NCBI GenBank assembly: GCA_038961845.1
Contig: CP152408.1
Span: forward strand, 2,790,001 to 2,854,000
DNA from: Xylophilus sp. GW821-FHT01B05
GTDB lineage: Bacteria; Pseudomonadota; Gammaproteobacteria; Burkholderiales; Burkholderiaceae_C
DNA: 64,000 nt
Direction: 5' to 3'
Each line of letters begins with the position of its first letter. The first letter of the stretch is position 1. Below the pieces are notes generated by a model. It did not search any database. It was not told the DNA's origin and saw only the letters and a list, made by a program, of their open reading frames with translations. The position numbers and the translations under genes are program-made. Below, in pieces: positions 14,963-23,071 of this stretch.

Positions 14963-17067
14963 GCCTTCTTCCCTTGGTGTTTTTCAGCGCCCAGATCATG
15001 TACGTCAAGGAACTGCTCATGAACCTTCTTGGCCCGAGTCAAGAAGTCTCGCCACGACATGCGCTTCACGCGATTCGACTCGACGAAGCCGCCGAAGGCG
15101 TGCCTGTTGGAACTCTTCTTCAGCTTCTCACCATCTGCAACTAGATCGATGCGCCATGCCCTGTAAAACTCTGCCACGGTTTCTTGGTTCTCTTTGAAAA
15201 ATTGGTCGAACGCATCAACGTAATTGATCAGTCGATCGAAGTCTGTGTCATCGAAAGCATGCCCAGCCTTCTTGATTTCTACGATGTGTAGGAGGCCGTC
15301 AATACTCACCAGCGTGAAGTCTGGGCGCTTGGCTTCCTTGTCGATAGCAAGCACAACATCTGTGCCATGTGTCCGCTTCCAGAATTTTTCGAACGCATGC
15401 TTGAAGTTCTTCAAGCTCTGGTTTTTTGTGATAACCGTCCAAGACGGTTCGATGAGCCAAGGTGCCTGCGCGATAAGCGCTTGGAACTGGTTCTCATCCA
15501 TTGACTCGTCAATGATCTGCTGCAGGTCTTTGATCACCCGTACGCGTTGAGCGGCAATCTGAGCGTACGAGGCGAGTTCCGCGATCTGCGCCTTACTGAA
15601 GATGTCCAGCATCTGGTCCATCGAAGCTTCACCTTTAGTTACCTGATTGGTGAACTCGTGGAAGGCCTCCATGAGCGCCTGATGCGGCGCGACCGAAAGG
15701 ATGATCTGGGAAAGGTCTTCAACGTAAACGTCATCACCAAGTTCATCCTCGGCCGCAAAGCCGCCAAATTTCTTGGCTAGATCAATGGCTACACGAGCCA
15801 CTTGTTTATCGCCAAACCGCTCGCGCGCCCTGTCTTCGATGCCAGACTTCCGCAGGAATTCATCGCGCACACGAACTCGGCGCGGTTCACGCGAAGTACG
15901 AGCGATCTCCTTGATGAGCTCGGCCCCCCAGCGTCGAAGCTCTTCGCCGTAGTCTGAGGACCAAAGAATGTCTTGGCGGTCGGTTCGGACGAGATCGTCG
16001 CCATTGTCGAGATCAAGCCATTCCGCCTCGACTTGGCCCACCAAGTAGGACCGCATGGCGAACTCGCCGGTAAAGCCGGCAGGCTGATTAAAGTCACGTG
16101 TCACACCCACGATCTTGCCGCGAGCGTAGATGCGCACACCCATCATTTCTTCGTTCTTGTACGCCTCCTTCGCCATGCCGAGCCAGCCTGTAACGGGCAA
16201 CGTAGAACCATCGTCGGCAATGACCGGACGGCTGGCCAAATCGATCCTTGAGCCTGGCAGCAACGGTATGTCCAGCGGATTGACCTTAACTGGCTTTGCG
16301 CCGTCGATAGCTGTATCGACAATCAGAATCTTGAAATCTGGCTTCGCAAAAGTAAATCGCACTGCCAACTGACGCAAGAATGTTTCTTGCTCTGGGACGC
16401 GCTTGGCGAGAAAGGAGGTCAACCTAATGCGGGTTCCGGACTTCTTGCTCCAGCCGCGATCTTCACTACCGACATTGAGCGGAACCGCCTCGTCATCATC
16501 CGTGACGATTTTGTCGAAATCCATGAAGAAGTGCGTAATGGCATAGCCGTTTTTCGCCTTGGGTCCGCCTGCGGACCATACCTCGATACGACGGCAAATT
16601 CCGAAGGGCGCTAACTTTCCGATGCCCTTGCGTCCCATGACGGGCCGCTTCTTTTTGCGCGACCGTGCGCCGTCTTCGGTCTTGCGGGTGCGGCGGTCGG
16701 CGCCGACTCGCAAATAGAAGCCGATAGCTTCCTCGGGAGTCATACCGTGGCCATCGTCTTCGACCTCAATAACGAAGCCAAGGTCTTTCAGCTTGCCTCC
16801 TGCTTGTGATGCCAGTTGGAGATTGAGTGGGAGACTGACGGTGACAGTTTCGGCATCCGCATCGTAGCCATTGGAAATCAGCTCTGCGACTACTGCACTA
16901 GCCTTGTCATAGAGCTTGACGCCCAGTTTGTCGACGGTAAGGCGCGAGATGCGAAGCTGGTACGGAGATGCCTTCGCCGTCTGCGTATTGGCGGCCGATG
17001 ACGCCCCGACGGATCGGCTCAATTTGCCGCCACCGGCCGGCGCAACACGGCGAGAAGATGTAGCCAT
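14959..17067 (-). CDS. GHKL (MutL/MORC-like) ATPase with C-terminal PD-(D/E)XK-type nuclease domain (copy 2)
   Basis: A 702-residue protein, the same length and layout as the product of 10924-13032. N box AELISNGYDAD (E62, N66, D69), G1 EVEDDGHGM (101-109) and G2 MGRKGIGKLAPFGI (144-157) form the ATPase. The S5-like domain has YARGKI (K318) and VRTDRQDILW. The C-terminal part has LIAQAPWLIE (531-540), RPDFTLVS (D583) and HIVEIKKAG (E597, K599). The ATG at 17067 is preceded by GGAG; the frame open to 17199 reads into the divergent promoter region. It is translationally coupled to the methyltransferase. Restriction-like cleavage of unmethylated DNA is inferred. Confidence 0.85.
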   Translation of the reverse strand: MATSSRRVAPAGGGKLSRSVGASSAANTQTAKASPYQLRISRLTVDKLGVKLYDKASAVVAELISNGYDADAETVTVSLPLNLQLASQAGGKLKDLGFVIEVEDDGHGMTPEEAIGFYLRVGADRRTRKTEDGARSRKKKRPVMGRKGIGKLAPFGICRRIEVWSAGGPKAKNGYAITHFFMDFDKIVTDDDEAVPLNVGSEDRGWSKKSGTRIRLTSFLAKRVPEQETFLRQLAVRFTFAKPDFKILIVDTAIDGAKPVKVNPLDIPLLPGSRIDLASRPVIADDGSTLPVTGWLGMAKEAYKNEEMMGVRIYARGKIVGVTRDFNQPAGFTGEFAMRSYLVGQVEAEWLDLDNGDDLVRTDRQDILWSSDYGEELRRWGAELIKEIARTSREPRRVRVRDEFLRKSGIEDRARERFGDKQVARVAIDLAKKFGGFAAEDELGDDVYVEDLSQIILSVAPHQALMEAFHEFTNQVTKGEASMDQMLDIFSKAQIAELASYAQIAAQRVRVIKDLQQIIDESMDENQFQALIAQAPWLIEPSWTVITKNQSLKNFKHAFEKFWKRTHGTDVVLAIDKEAKRPDFTLVSIDGLLHIVEIKKAGHAFDDTDFDRLINYVDAFDQFFKENQETVAEFYRAWRIDLVADGEKLKKSSNRHAFGGFVESNRVKRMSWRDFLTRAKKVHEQFLDVHDLGAEKHQGKKA

Positions 17068-17179
17068 CGGCAACTCCAGGTTGTGCCGGCCGCAGCCTGC
17101 CGCCGAGCTCTCTTGTTGTATTGCACGCGCGCATACGACGCACACGGTATTATCGCATGATCGCCGATAGGAGCCGACC
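17068..17179. promoter_or_regulatory. Divergent promoter region of ATPase 2 and the RHH gene
   Basis: Only 112 bp separate the two divergent start codons, so both promoters and any operator of the RHH protein must lie here or inside the genes. No clear palindrome was found. Confidence 0.4.
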
Positions 17180-17455
17180 ATGTCCACTGGGACGAGCAAG
17201 GGGCGTCAAGCCAAGAAGCCAGGCCACGCCAAGCCGGTGGTTAGGCGAGCGTTTTCGATGCAGGAAGCCGATGCCCACCTAATTGAAGCGCTCCGACTTC
17301 GATGCGCTGCCAATGGCATGCTGATGAATCAGAGCGAGGTCGTCCGGGTTGGCTTGCGTGTGTTGGCTGAGTTGACTGACTCGGCGCTTTGCGAGAAGGC
17401 AGCTCGACTAGAGCGGCTTACCGCCGCGAGTCGTGAAAAGGCAACACTACGTTAG
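17180..17455 (+). CDS. Ribbon-helix-helix-like small protein
   Basis: A 91-residue protein with a lysine-rich N-terminus (STGTSKGRQAKKPGHAKPVV). A predicted RHH fold follows: strand RRAFSM, helix ADAHLIEALRLRCAANG and helix NQSEVVRVGLRVLAELT. The C-terminus is a charged helix. It is divergent from the ATPase 2-dcm operon across a 112-bp gap, the common position for an autoregulating repressor of a restriction-modification operon. Family assignment is from pattern only. An antitoxin role is possible, but no toxin gene is adjacent. Confidence 0.6.
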   Translation: MSTGTSKGRQAKKPGHAKPVVRRAFSMQEADAHLIEALRLRCAANGMLMNQSEVVRVGLRVLAELTDSALCEKAARLERLTAASREKATLR

Positions 17456-17620
17456 CTAAAGCTGATCGCTCAATCCAAATCACTCAGTTCGCAAATCTCG
17501 TTGTGAGAGATGCTTGTATCGACAGGCGCCGCCCATCGCTTCAAGCATGATCGATGAGCCGCTGAATGCCGGGTTGTCTTTCGGCGCGAGCGTGCGGTAG
17601 AGCTGCGTCAGTTTTTGTCA

Positions 17621-19222
17621 TCACGCAAGCGCGCAGTCCAAGGCTTCCTTGAATCGCGCTGCTTCATGTCTCATCCTGTGGTCCATACGGCCGAACACAT
17701 TCCGAAGCTCGACCCGATAGGAGGTTTCTGTCGGAAAATCTGTGCCTTCGATCATGCTGGTCATGATTGATGATGCGACGTCAGCCAGCCTGCGATCTCC
17801 ATGTAGTTTGGTGTGACTGCGAATGGCGACTTCTAGCAGGTAGGTCTTGAACGATGCAGAAATCTTTTCACTTGGAATGATGTCTTGCAACATTGAACCC
17901 AGCACCTTGGTAGCTTCTTTGGAAATGAAGTGCCGGTCAAAGCCATCGGCGCTGCGCGTGGCCTTTGGTATCTCTGCGTCGTCAATGTGCGCACACTGTT
18001 CAGCCCAATCGGTGGCGACGCTGACCAAGCGATAGAGAAGATAGTGAAATGGCGTCGGCCACTCTTGGTAGGCGTCTTCGTCAGGCGGCATTGGCATCTG
18101 CTTGAGGATCTTTTCCGCGAAGTGCCCGAAATAGTGCAGCCACATGTGGTCTTGCAGGCCCTGATGGATGCCCTCGTGGACCATGATCTCAAAGAGCGTT
18201 ATTCCAGCATTGATCGGGCAGCGAAATCTTCCCCCGTCGTAGTAGGAGCCTAGTGATTCGTTGAGCTTCTCGACCAGCTTGCGGTCTTCGTCCAGATGTC
18301 GGCACACCGCTTCGCCAATGGCCCTCTCGAGGCCATTCTTTATCGCCGCAGCGGCTTCGGAGAAAAAGAAATGGAGCAGTCGATTGTTCTTCGGCAGGAA
18401 CAGGCGACTCCCGCCATTCAGATTCTGATTGTTCTTCAGCTCCACATAAAGGCGGCTGCCTGGCGCATCAAGCAACGCATCCATGTAGTTTTCAATGAAG
18501 TCAGAGCGTATCGCCTCGTCAGCTTCAAGGAGCTTGAGGCAGAAGTGTGGGTGGGCCACGGCCAGATGGACGGTAAGCTCAGGAGATGTGACCAGATTCA
18601 AGAGGACTTCGCGGGCCTGCGTGCTGGCGTCGTCACGCGTCAAGATCCAGGACTTCAAAGATTGCAACGCGGTACTCCAGCGCTGCCGCCAAGCCGGCCT
18701 TGCGCGAGGTACTTCCCCGCGCAAGAGTGCAGCCATGTCGATGTTGGGTGGGTCGAGACGATCGACCCAGCCAGCAATCAGCGACTGCTGCTTGGTCAGG
18801 AGAATCAGCTTCGGCAACTGCGGTTCGACCAGCAGCACCAGTTCGTCATAGCGTTTGGTGAGATGCAGGTTCTCAATCAATTCGCGAAAGACGCGGATTC
18901 TTCCCCGGACCAGCATGGGAGATCTCGTTCGCCAGAAGAAGTAGACGACGAGGGAGAGAAGGAGCAGGTAAACCGCGCTCGAACTATCGAGCCCCCATTT
19001 CCACGGCCCCAGGCTGTAGTACAGGCCGAGCCTTTCCAGGGCGGAAGCAAATACCAGGTAGTGGACGAGGAGAAAGACGATGGCACAGATGACCCAATCC
19101 CACCAGGCCATGCAAAAGCGGAGGCGAAGCCTGCTAGTGGGAGAGATCAGTGCCCAGACCGCGGCAATAACGCCCAATATGGTCAGCAAGCTGGTGGTGT
19201 CAATTTGGGCAGAAGCCGTCAT
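17621..19222 (-). CDS. Unknown membrane-anchored protein of the cargo region
   Basis: A 533-residue protein with hydrophobic stretches near the N-terminus (about residues 9 to 26, 39 to 60 and 80 to 98), then a large, mainly helical soluble part of over 400 residues. No known domain is recognised. Recognisable features are VHEGIHQGLQDHMWLHYFGH, a histidine-rich segment that could bind metal but is not a clear protease motif, and a highly charged C-terminus. It lies between the methylation module and the DUF1016 nuclease, all on the minus strand. A membrane anchor with a large cytoplasmic part is common among phage-defence effectors, but this is speculation. An alternative start at 19270 adds 16 residues. 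Confidence 0.6.
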   Translation of the reverse strand: MTASAQIDTTSLLTILGVIAAVWALISPTSRLRLRFCMAWWDWVICAIVFLLVHYLVFASALERLGLYYSLGPWKWGLDSSSAVYLLLLSLVVYFFWRTRSPMLVRGRIRVFRELIENLHLTKRYDELVLLVEPQLPKLILLTKQQSLIAGWVDRLDPPNIDMAALLRGEVPRARPAWRQRWSTALQSLKSWILTRDDASTQAREVLLNLVTSPELTVHLAVAHPHFCLKLLEADEAIRSDFIENYMDALLDAPGSRLYVELKNNQNLNGGSRLFLPKNNRLLHFFFSEAAAAIKNGLERAIGEAVCRHLDEDRKLVEKLNESLGSYYDGGRFRCPINAGITLFEIMVHEGIHQGLQDHMWLHYFGHFAEKILKQMPMPPDEDAYQEWPTPFHYLLYRLVSVATDWAEQCAHIDDAEIPKATRSADGFDRHFISKEATKVLGSMLQDIIPSEKISASFKTYLLEVAIRSHTKLHGDRRLADVASSIMTSMIEGTDFPTETSYRVELRNVFGRMDHRMRHEAARFKEALDCALA

Positions 19223-19330
19223 AGCGCGGTCTATCTCATCCTTCCGTGTATTGGCAAAGATTACATGCACTTGGGGACAGGGCTGGAATCATGCGCCGGC
19301 GGGTGAGCGCGGCGCTCCGGCCCCGGTCGC

Positions 19331-20452
19331 TCATCGTTGGAGAGCCTTCATGCTGATCTCACCACGAGACTCCAGCATGAGCCGAGTGTTCTCAAGCTCC
19401 TTTTGCAGCAACTCGGCATCCGGCAGCACCATCTTGTAGTTCGCCGCCATGACCTTGCTGGGCAAGCCTTCCAGCGCATACCGCGCCAAGGCGTGTCCCT
19501 TGTCGGCACAGAGGATCAGGCCCACAGGCGGGTTCTCGTCCGCAAACGTCCAATGCTCCTTGGCATAGTTGCAATACAGGTGCATCTGGCCCACGTCGGC
19601 ATGGGTCAGCGCACCGAGCTTCAAGTCGATGATGACCAGGCAGCGCAGCCGACGATGGAAGAACAGCAGATCGACCCGATACCAAGTCTGGTCGATGCGC
19701 AACCGACGTTGCCGCCCGACGAAGGCGAACCCATCGCCCAGTTCGAGCAGGAAGTCCTCCAGCCGCCGGATCAGGGCTTGTTCAAGGTCGGACTCCGAAT
19801 ACTCGTCCTTGAGGTCGAGGAACTCCAGCACATACGGGTCTTTGATCGCGTCGTCGGGGGTGACAGCATCCTCGGGATTCGGTAAGGCGCCCTTGACCAG
19901 CATCGCCGCCTTGTTCTTGGACAGCGCCGTGCGCTCGTAGAACTGGCTGTTGATCTGCCGGTCAAGCTGGCGCACGCTCCATCCGCCGCGCAGGGCTTCG
20001 ACTTCGTAGAACTGGCGAGCGTGGTCGTCCTTGACCGTCAGCAGCCGGACGTAGGCCGACCACGGCAGCGTGAACATCTGCGCCAGTTCAGCGAGGCCCA
20101 ATTTCCCAGACACCGTCTGGGAAATTGCGGAACGGGGGTACGCGACGAAGAAGCGCCGCATGCTCTCCAGGTTATTCACGCCGAACCCGCGGCCGAACTG
20201 CGCGGTCAGGTCGGCGGACAGTCGCTCCATCAACTGTTCGCCGTAGCCCGCGCGCCGCTTGCCCCGTTGCTCGGCTTCGACGATGCGGCGACCAATCTCC
20301 CAGTAGCTCGCTGTCATCAGCGCATTGACGCTGCGGGCCGCCGCGTGGCGGGCGGCATCGAGCAGCTCGACGATACCGCTGTGGATGCCGGCATACTCGG
20401 CCGGCAAGGCAGGGCGAGTTTGTCCCGCCGCCGCAAGCGTCTTCTCGTTCAT
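19331..20452 (-). CDS. DUF1016 (YhcG-type) PD-(D/E)XK nuclease family protein
   Basis: A 373-residue protein. The N-terminal DUF1016_N region (SYWEIGRRIVEAEQRGKRRA, YGEQLMERLSADLTAQFGRG, NLESMRRFFVAYP) is followed by the C-terminal nuclease (FVGRQRRLRIDQTWYRVDLL with D261, CLVIIDLKLG with D276 and K278). The family is common in defence islands and beside restriction-modification genes; no activity is established for most members. Its ATG overlaps the integrase stop (ATGA), so it is probably translated from the integrase mRNA. Full length for the family. Confidence 0.88.
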   Translation of the reverse strand: MNEKTLAAAGQTRPALPAEYAGIHSGIVELLDAARHAAARSVNALMTASYWEIGRRIVEAEQRGKRRAGYGEQLMERLSADLTAQFGRGFGVNNLESMRRFFVAYPRSAISQTVSGKLGLAELAQMFTLPWSAYVRLLTVKDDHARQFYEVEALRGGWSVRQLDRQINSQFYERTALSKNKAAMLVKGALPNPEDAVTPDDAIKDPYVLEFLDLKDEYSESDLEQALIRRLEDFLLELGDGFAFVGRQRRLRIDQTWYRVDLLFFHRRLRCLVIIDLKLGALTHADVGQMHLYCNYAKEHWTFADENPPVGLILCADKGHALARYALEGLPSKVMAANYKMVLPDAELLQKELENTRLMLESRGEISMKALQR

Positions 20453-21648
20453 GCCGTTGCCTCCGCGGGGCGCGATGCGCCTGTGATCGTCTTGCGGCGG
20501 TTCGCCACTAGCTCGGCCGCCTTGCGCACCGGATCGTCTTCGGTGTGGACGTAGCGCATGAACATCGCCACGGTCTTGTGCGCGGTCAGCGCCATGCCGA
20601 CCTTGACCGGAATGCCCGAATTGGCGATGTCGGTGGCCGAACGATGGCGGATGCCGTGCGTGCCCACGTGGGCCGCGCCCGCCGCCTTGAGCGCGCGGCT
20701 CCAGCCGCCGTAATACTCGCCTGTGGTTAGGTGCTTGCCGGGATGGTTCGGGGACGGCAGCACGTAAGGAATGCCTTCCTGCCGCGGCGTCGTCGAGAGC
20801 AGCCGGTAGGCTTCCTCGCTCATGGGTTTGGACATACCGCCCGTCTTGCTGTCCGGCCAGACCACACGGCGGTTGTCCAGGTCCACCCAATCCCATTGGA
20901 GCGTCACGATTTCGGAACGGCGGCCGGCGAACTCGAATTGCAGGCGGATCGCCAACGGGATGACGTAGCTCTCCAGGCCCTCAGCCTCGATGTGCTCCAG
21001 TCGCCGAAAGAGCTTGCCCATGTCTTCGTCGCTGATGAGGTGGGTGGCTTTCCCGTTGGGATACATCGGGACGTGGCGGCAGGGGTTGGTGCCGTCCGGC
21101 CGGTGGCCCCACACCTCGGCCAGATTGAACATCTTGCGCATCACGCTGAAAGCGCGGTTGGCCTCGGCCGGCTTGTGCGCCATCTTCTTCATCGCCGTGG
21201 CTACGTCCGGCCGCTTCACGTCCTGGACCTTCAAACGGCCCAGCATCGGAACGATGCAACGGTCGATGACGGCCTGATATCCGCGCTGGGTGCTGGGCTT
21301 GTTGCGCTGCTTGGAGTAGTCCTCCATGAACTTGGTGCACAACTCCTTGACCGTGGGCGCGGCACGGGCGGCGGCCTTAGCCGCGCTGGGGTCGCCGCCC
21401 CGACGCACCTCGGCCAGCCACTCCTGGGCCAGCGAGCGGGCCTGCTCAACGGTCAGTTCTCCGTACAAGCCCAGGGCGGGCTTGCGCCGCTCGCCAGCGT
21501 TCGTGCGGTACTGGAGCATGAAGACCTTGCGGCCCGCTGGTGTAATCTTGCACAGGAAGCCGGGCACCAACGTGTCCCGGAGTTCGATGGCCTGCGCCTG
21601 GGGTTGTGCAGCATCGACTGCGGACTTGGTGAGCTTGAGTTTTGCCAT
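20449..21648 (-). CDS. int: Tyrosine recombinase (ICE integrase)
   Basis: A 399-residue integrase with an N-terminal DUF4102-like arm-binding domain (VDAAQPQAQAIELRDTLVPG, FLCKITPAGRKVFMLQYRT), a core-binding SAM-like domain (about 100 to 190) and the catalytic domain: R243 in EFAGRRSEI, K268, H331-x-x-R334 in HGIRHRS, H357 and Y366 in FMRYVH. It sits at the ICE end, 175 bp from the TTTTTCAT site, as in Tn4371. GAGGAGT lies before the ATG at 21648. It catalyses integration and excision and is transcribed into the element. Confidence 0.93.
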   Translation of the reverse strand: MAKLKLTKSAVDAAQPQAQAIELRDTLVPGFLCKITPAGRKVFMLQYRTNAGERRKPALGLYGELTVEQARSLAQEWLAEVRRGGDPSAAKAAARAAPTVKELCTKFMEDYSKQRNKPSTQRGYQAVIDRCIVPMLGRLKVQDVKRPDVATAMKKMAHKPAEANRAFSVMRKMFNLAEVWGHRPDGTNPCRHVPMYPNGKATHLISDEDMGKLFRRLEHIEAEGLESYVIPLAIRLQFEFAGRRSEIVTLQWDWVDLDNRRVVWPDSKTGGMSKPMSEEAYRLLSTTPRQEGIPYVLPSPNHPGKHLTTGEYYGGWSRALKAAGAAHVGTHGIRHRSATDIANSGIPVKVGMALTAHKTVAMFMRYVHTEDDPVRKAAELVANRRKTITGASRPAEATA

Positions 21649-21823
21649 GATGACTCCTCGGGAAGACCCGATTCCCAAGAGCCATGTGGGGGCCAGCAGA
21701 GGGGAAGCCGGGTCAGGTTTCGGAAAGCACCGGCATATGTTGGACTCGCCTAAGTTATTGATAAACCTGCTGTATCGGGCCTCGGCGTAGTCCAGCGAAG
21801 TTCGGTGCTGGAGTCATGGTGAA

Positions 21824-21831
21824 ATGAAAAA
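21824..21831 (-). other. Putative ICE attachment site (8-bp TTTTTCAT)
   Basis: The minus strand reads TTTTTCAT here, the 8-bp sequence reported as target and flanking direct repeat of Tn4371. It lies exactly between the integrase gene and the chromosomal ppiC gene. It forms the T-tract of the ppiC terminator. The second copy would be at the far, unseen end. Confidence 0.75.
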
Positions 21832-21848
21832 CGGCCCCGAAGGGCCGT
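21824..21848 (-). terminator. Intrinsic terminator of ppiC, overlapping the attachment site
   Basis: On the minus strand ACGGCCC, a TTCG loop and GGGCCGT are followed by TTTTCAT. It lies 22 bp past the ppiC stop. The stem belongs to the chromosome and the T-tract is the integration site, so insertion leaves the terminator intact. Confidence 0.85.
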
Positions 21849-21869
21849 TCATCAAGGGCGCGGGAGCGC

Positions 21870-22655
21870 TTACTCGATCTTGGCCTTGGCGCGCAGGTCT
21901 TCCTGGTACTTGGCCAGCTTCTGCTGTTGCAGTTGCTGCTGCAGTTGCGGCTTGACTTCTTCGAAGGACGGCAGCTTGGCGTCGCGCACATCGTCCAGGC
22001 GGATGACGTGCCAGCCGAACTGGCTCTTGACCGGGTCGGTGGTGGTCTCGCCCTTCTTGAGCTTGATCAGCGCGGCGGTGAATTCCGGCACGTAGCTGCT
22101 TGGGCTGGCCCAGTCCAGGGCGCCGCCGTTGGCACCGGAGCCGGTGTCCTTGGACTGCTTCTTGGCGATGTCGTCGAACTTCGCACCCTTCTTCAGGCGG
22201 GCGATGATGTCCTTGGCGTCGCTTTCCTTCTCGACCAGGATGTGGTGCGCCTTGTATTCCTTGCCACCGTTGGCTGCGACGACCTTGTCGTACTCGGCCT
22301 TGGCTTCAGCGTCGGTGACCGGGTTCTTCTTGATGTAGTCGTCGAACAGTGCGCGGATCAGGATGGTCTGGCGTGCCAGCTCCAGCTGGTTCTTGAAGTC
22401 GTCGCTGCTTTCCAGGCCGGTCTTCTGGGCTTCCTGGATGAAGACTTCACGGGCGATGACTTCGTCCTTGATCTGCTGCTGGATCTCGGGGGTGATCGGG
22501 CGGCCCGACTTCTCCACCTGCTGGGTCAGGACGTCGGCGCGCGACTTGGGCACGGCCTTGCCGTTGACCACGGCGATGTTCTGGGCGAAGGCCGGCAGCG
22601 CCAGCGCGGTCATGAGGGCTACGGCTGCAAAGCCGGACGCACGGGTTTTCTGCAT
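21870..22655 (-). CDS. Periplasmic parvulin-type peptidyl-prolyl cis-trans isomerase
   Basis: A 261-residue exported protein. It has a signal peptide (MQKTRASGFAAVALMTALAL, then PAFAQ), a SurA-N-like helical part (residues about 30 to 125) and a parvulin domain (about 130 to 230: YKAHHILVEKESDAKDIIAR, FGWHVIRLDDV). The C-terminus is a glutamine-rich helix (LQQQLQQQKLAKYQEDLRAK). It assists folding of outer-membrane or periplasmic proteins. It is the first chromosomal gene beyond the ICE and lies downstream of bolA on the same strand. AAGGAAAC precedes the chosen ATG. Confidence 0.88.
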   Translation of the reverse strand: MQKTRASGFAAVALMTALALPAFAQNIAVVNGKAVPKSRADVLTQQVEKSGRPITPEIQQQIKDEVIAREVFIQEAQKTGLESSDDFKNQLELARQTILIRALFDDYIKKNPVTDAEAKAEYDKVVAANGGKEYKAHHILVEKESDAKDIIARLKKGAKFDDIAKKQSKDTGSGANGGALDWASPSSYVPEFTAALIKLKKGETTTDPVKSQFGWHVIRLDDVRDAKLPSFEEVKPQLQQQLQQQKLAKYQEDLRAKAKIE

Positions 22656-22786
22656 GGTTGTTTCCTTGAGAGTCCTGGGGGTTTCGAAGGGGAGGGGGGA
22701 GAAACGCTGCACTACCGAAGGCGCTGCGGCGAAGGGACGGCCGTAGGGCCTGGGGAAAGAGGAAGGGTTGGCGTATTGCAACGGTT

Positions 22787-23071
22787 TCAAAGTATTTCGA
22801 TTGCCAGCGCATGTACGCCCTGGTCAATGAAATCACGCAGGGCATCATACACAAGCCGATGCTGCGCCACGCGCGGCTTTCCGGCGAATCCGGGGGCAGC
22901 AATGCGGACCCGGAAATGCGTGCCAAAACCGCTGCCGTTGGCACCCGCATGGCCGGCATGCGCGGCGCTTTCATCGAGCACTTCAAGCTGCGTGGGCGAC
23001 AGCGCTTCGACCAGCCGGGCACGCAGGCCATCGGCGGTCAGAGACAGTGAACCAAGCGTGGGCGTACTCAT
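22787..23071 (-). CDS. bolA: BolA family protein
   Basis: A 94-residue BolA-like protein. LRARLVEALSPTQLEVLDES, HFRVRIAAPGFAGKPRVAQH and RLVYDALRDFIDQGVHALAI match the KH-like BolA fold with its conserved histidine (AQHRLVYDAL). BolA proteins partner with monothiol glutaredoxins in Fe-S metabolism and affect cell morphology. The start overlaps the yciB stop (ATGA), so it is co-translated with yciB. Confidence 0.9.
   Translation of the reverse strand: MSTPTLGSLSLTADGLRARLVEALSPTQLEVLDESAAHAGHAGANGSGFGTHFRVRIAAPGFAGKPRVAQHRLVYDALRDFIDQGVHALAIEIL

Larger units (their letters stand above)
1..21831. mobile_element. Tn4371-type integrative and conjugative element, integrase-proximal end (continues off the left edge)
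   Basis: On the minus strand, reading from the integrase, come DUF932, ParB, DUF736, DUF2958, DUF2285, AlpA-like HTH, RepA, ParA, a small RHH protein, DUF2840 and TraF. This is the known backbone order of Tn4371-family elements, in which the conjugation genes lie beyond traF. The right boundary is placed at an 8-bp TTTTTCAT on the minus strand, the target sequence reported for Tn4371, directly between the integrase end and chromosomal ppiC. The cargo from about 10.5 to 19.3 kb has visibly lower GC than the backbone. The other end, with the second copy of the 8-bp repeat, is outside the window. Confidence 0.85.

Noticed and set aside
14959..17199. Longer start for the second GHKL ATPase
   Set aside because: The extra 44 residues cover the divergent promoter region; the ATG at 17067 has a good GGAG site.
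18115..18190. Zinc-protease motif in the cargo membrane protein (VHEGIHQGLQDH)
   Set aside because: The spacing does not give a proper HExxH; histidines are present but no catalytic glutamate in the right place.
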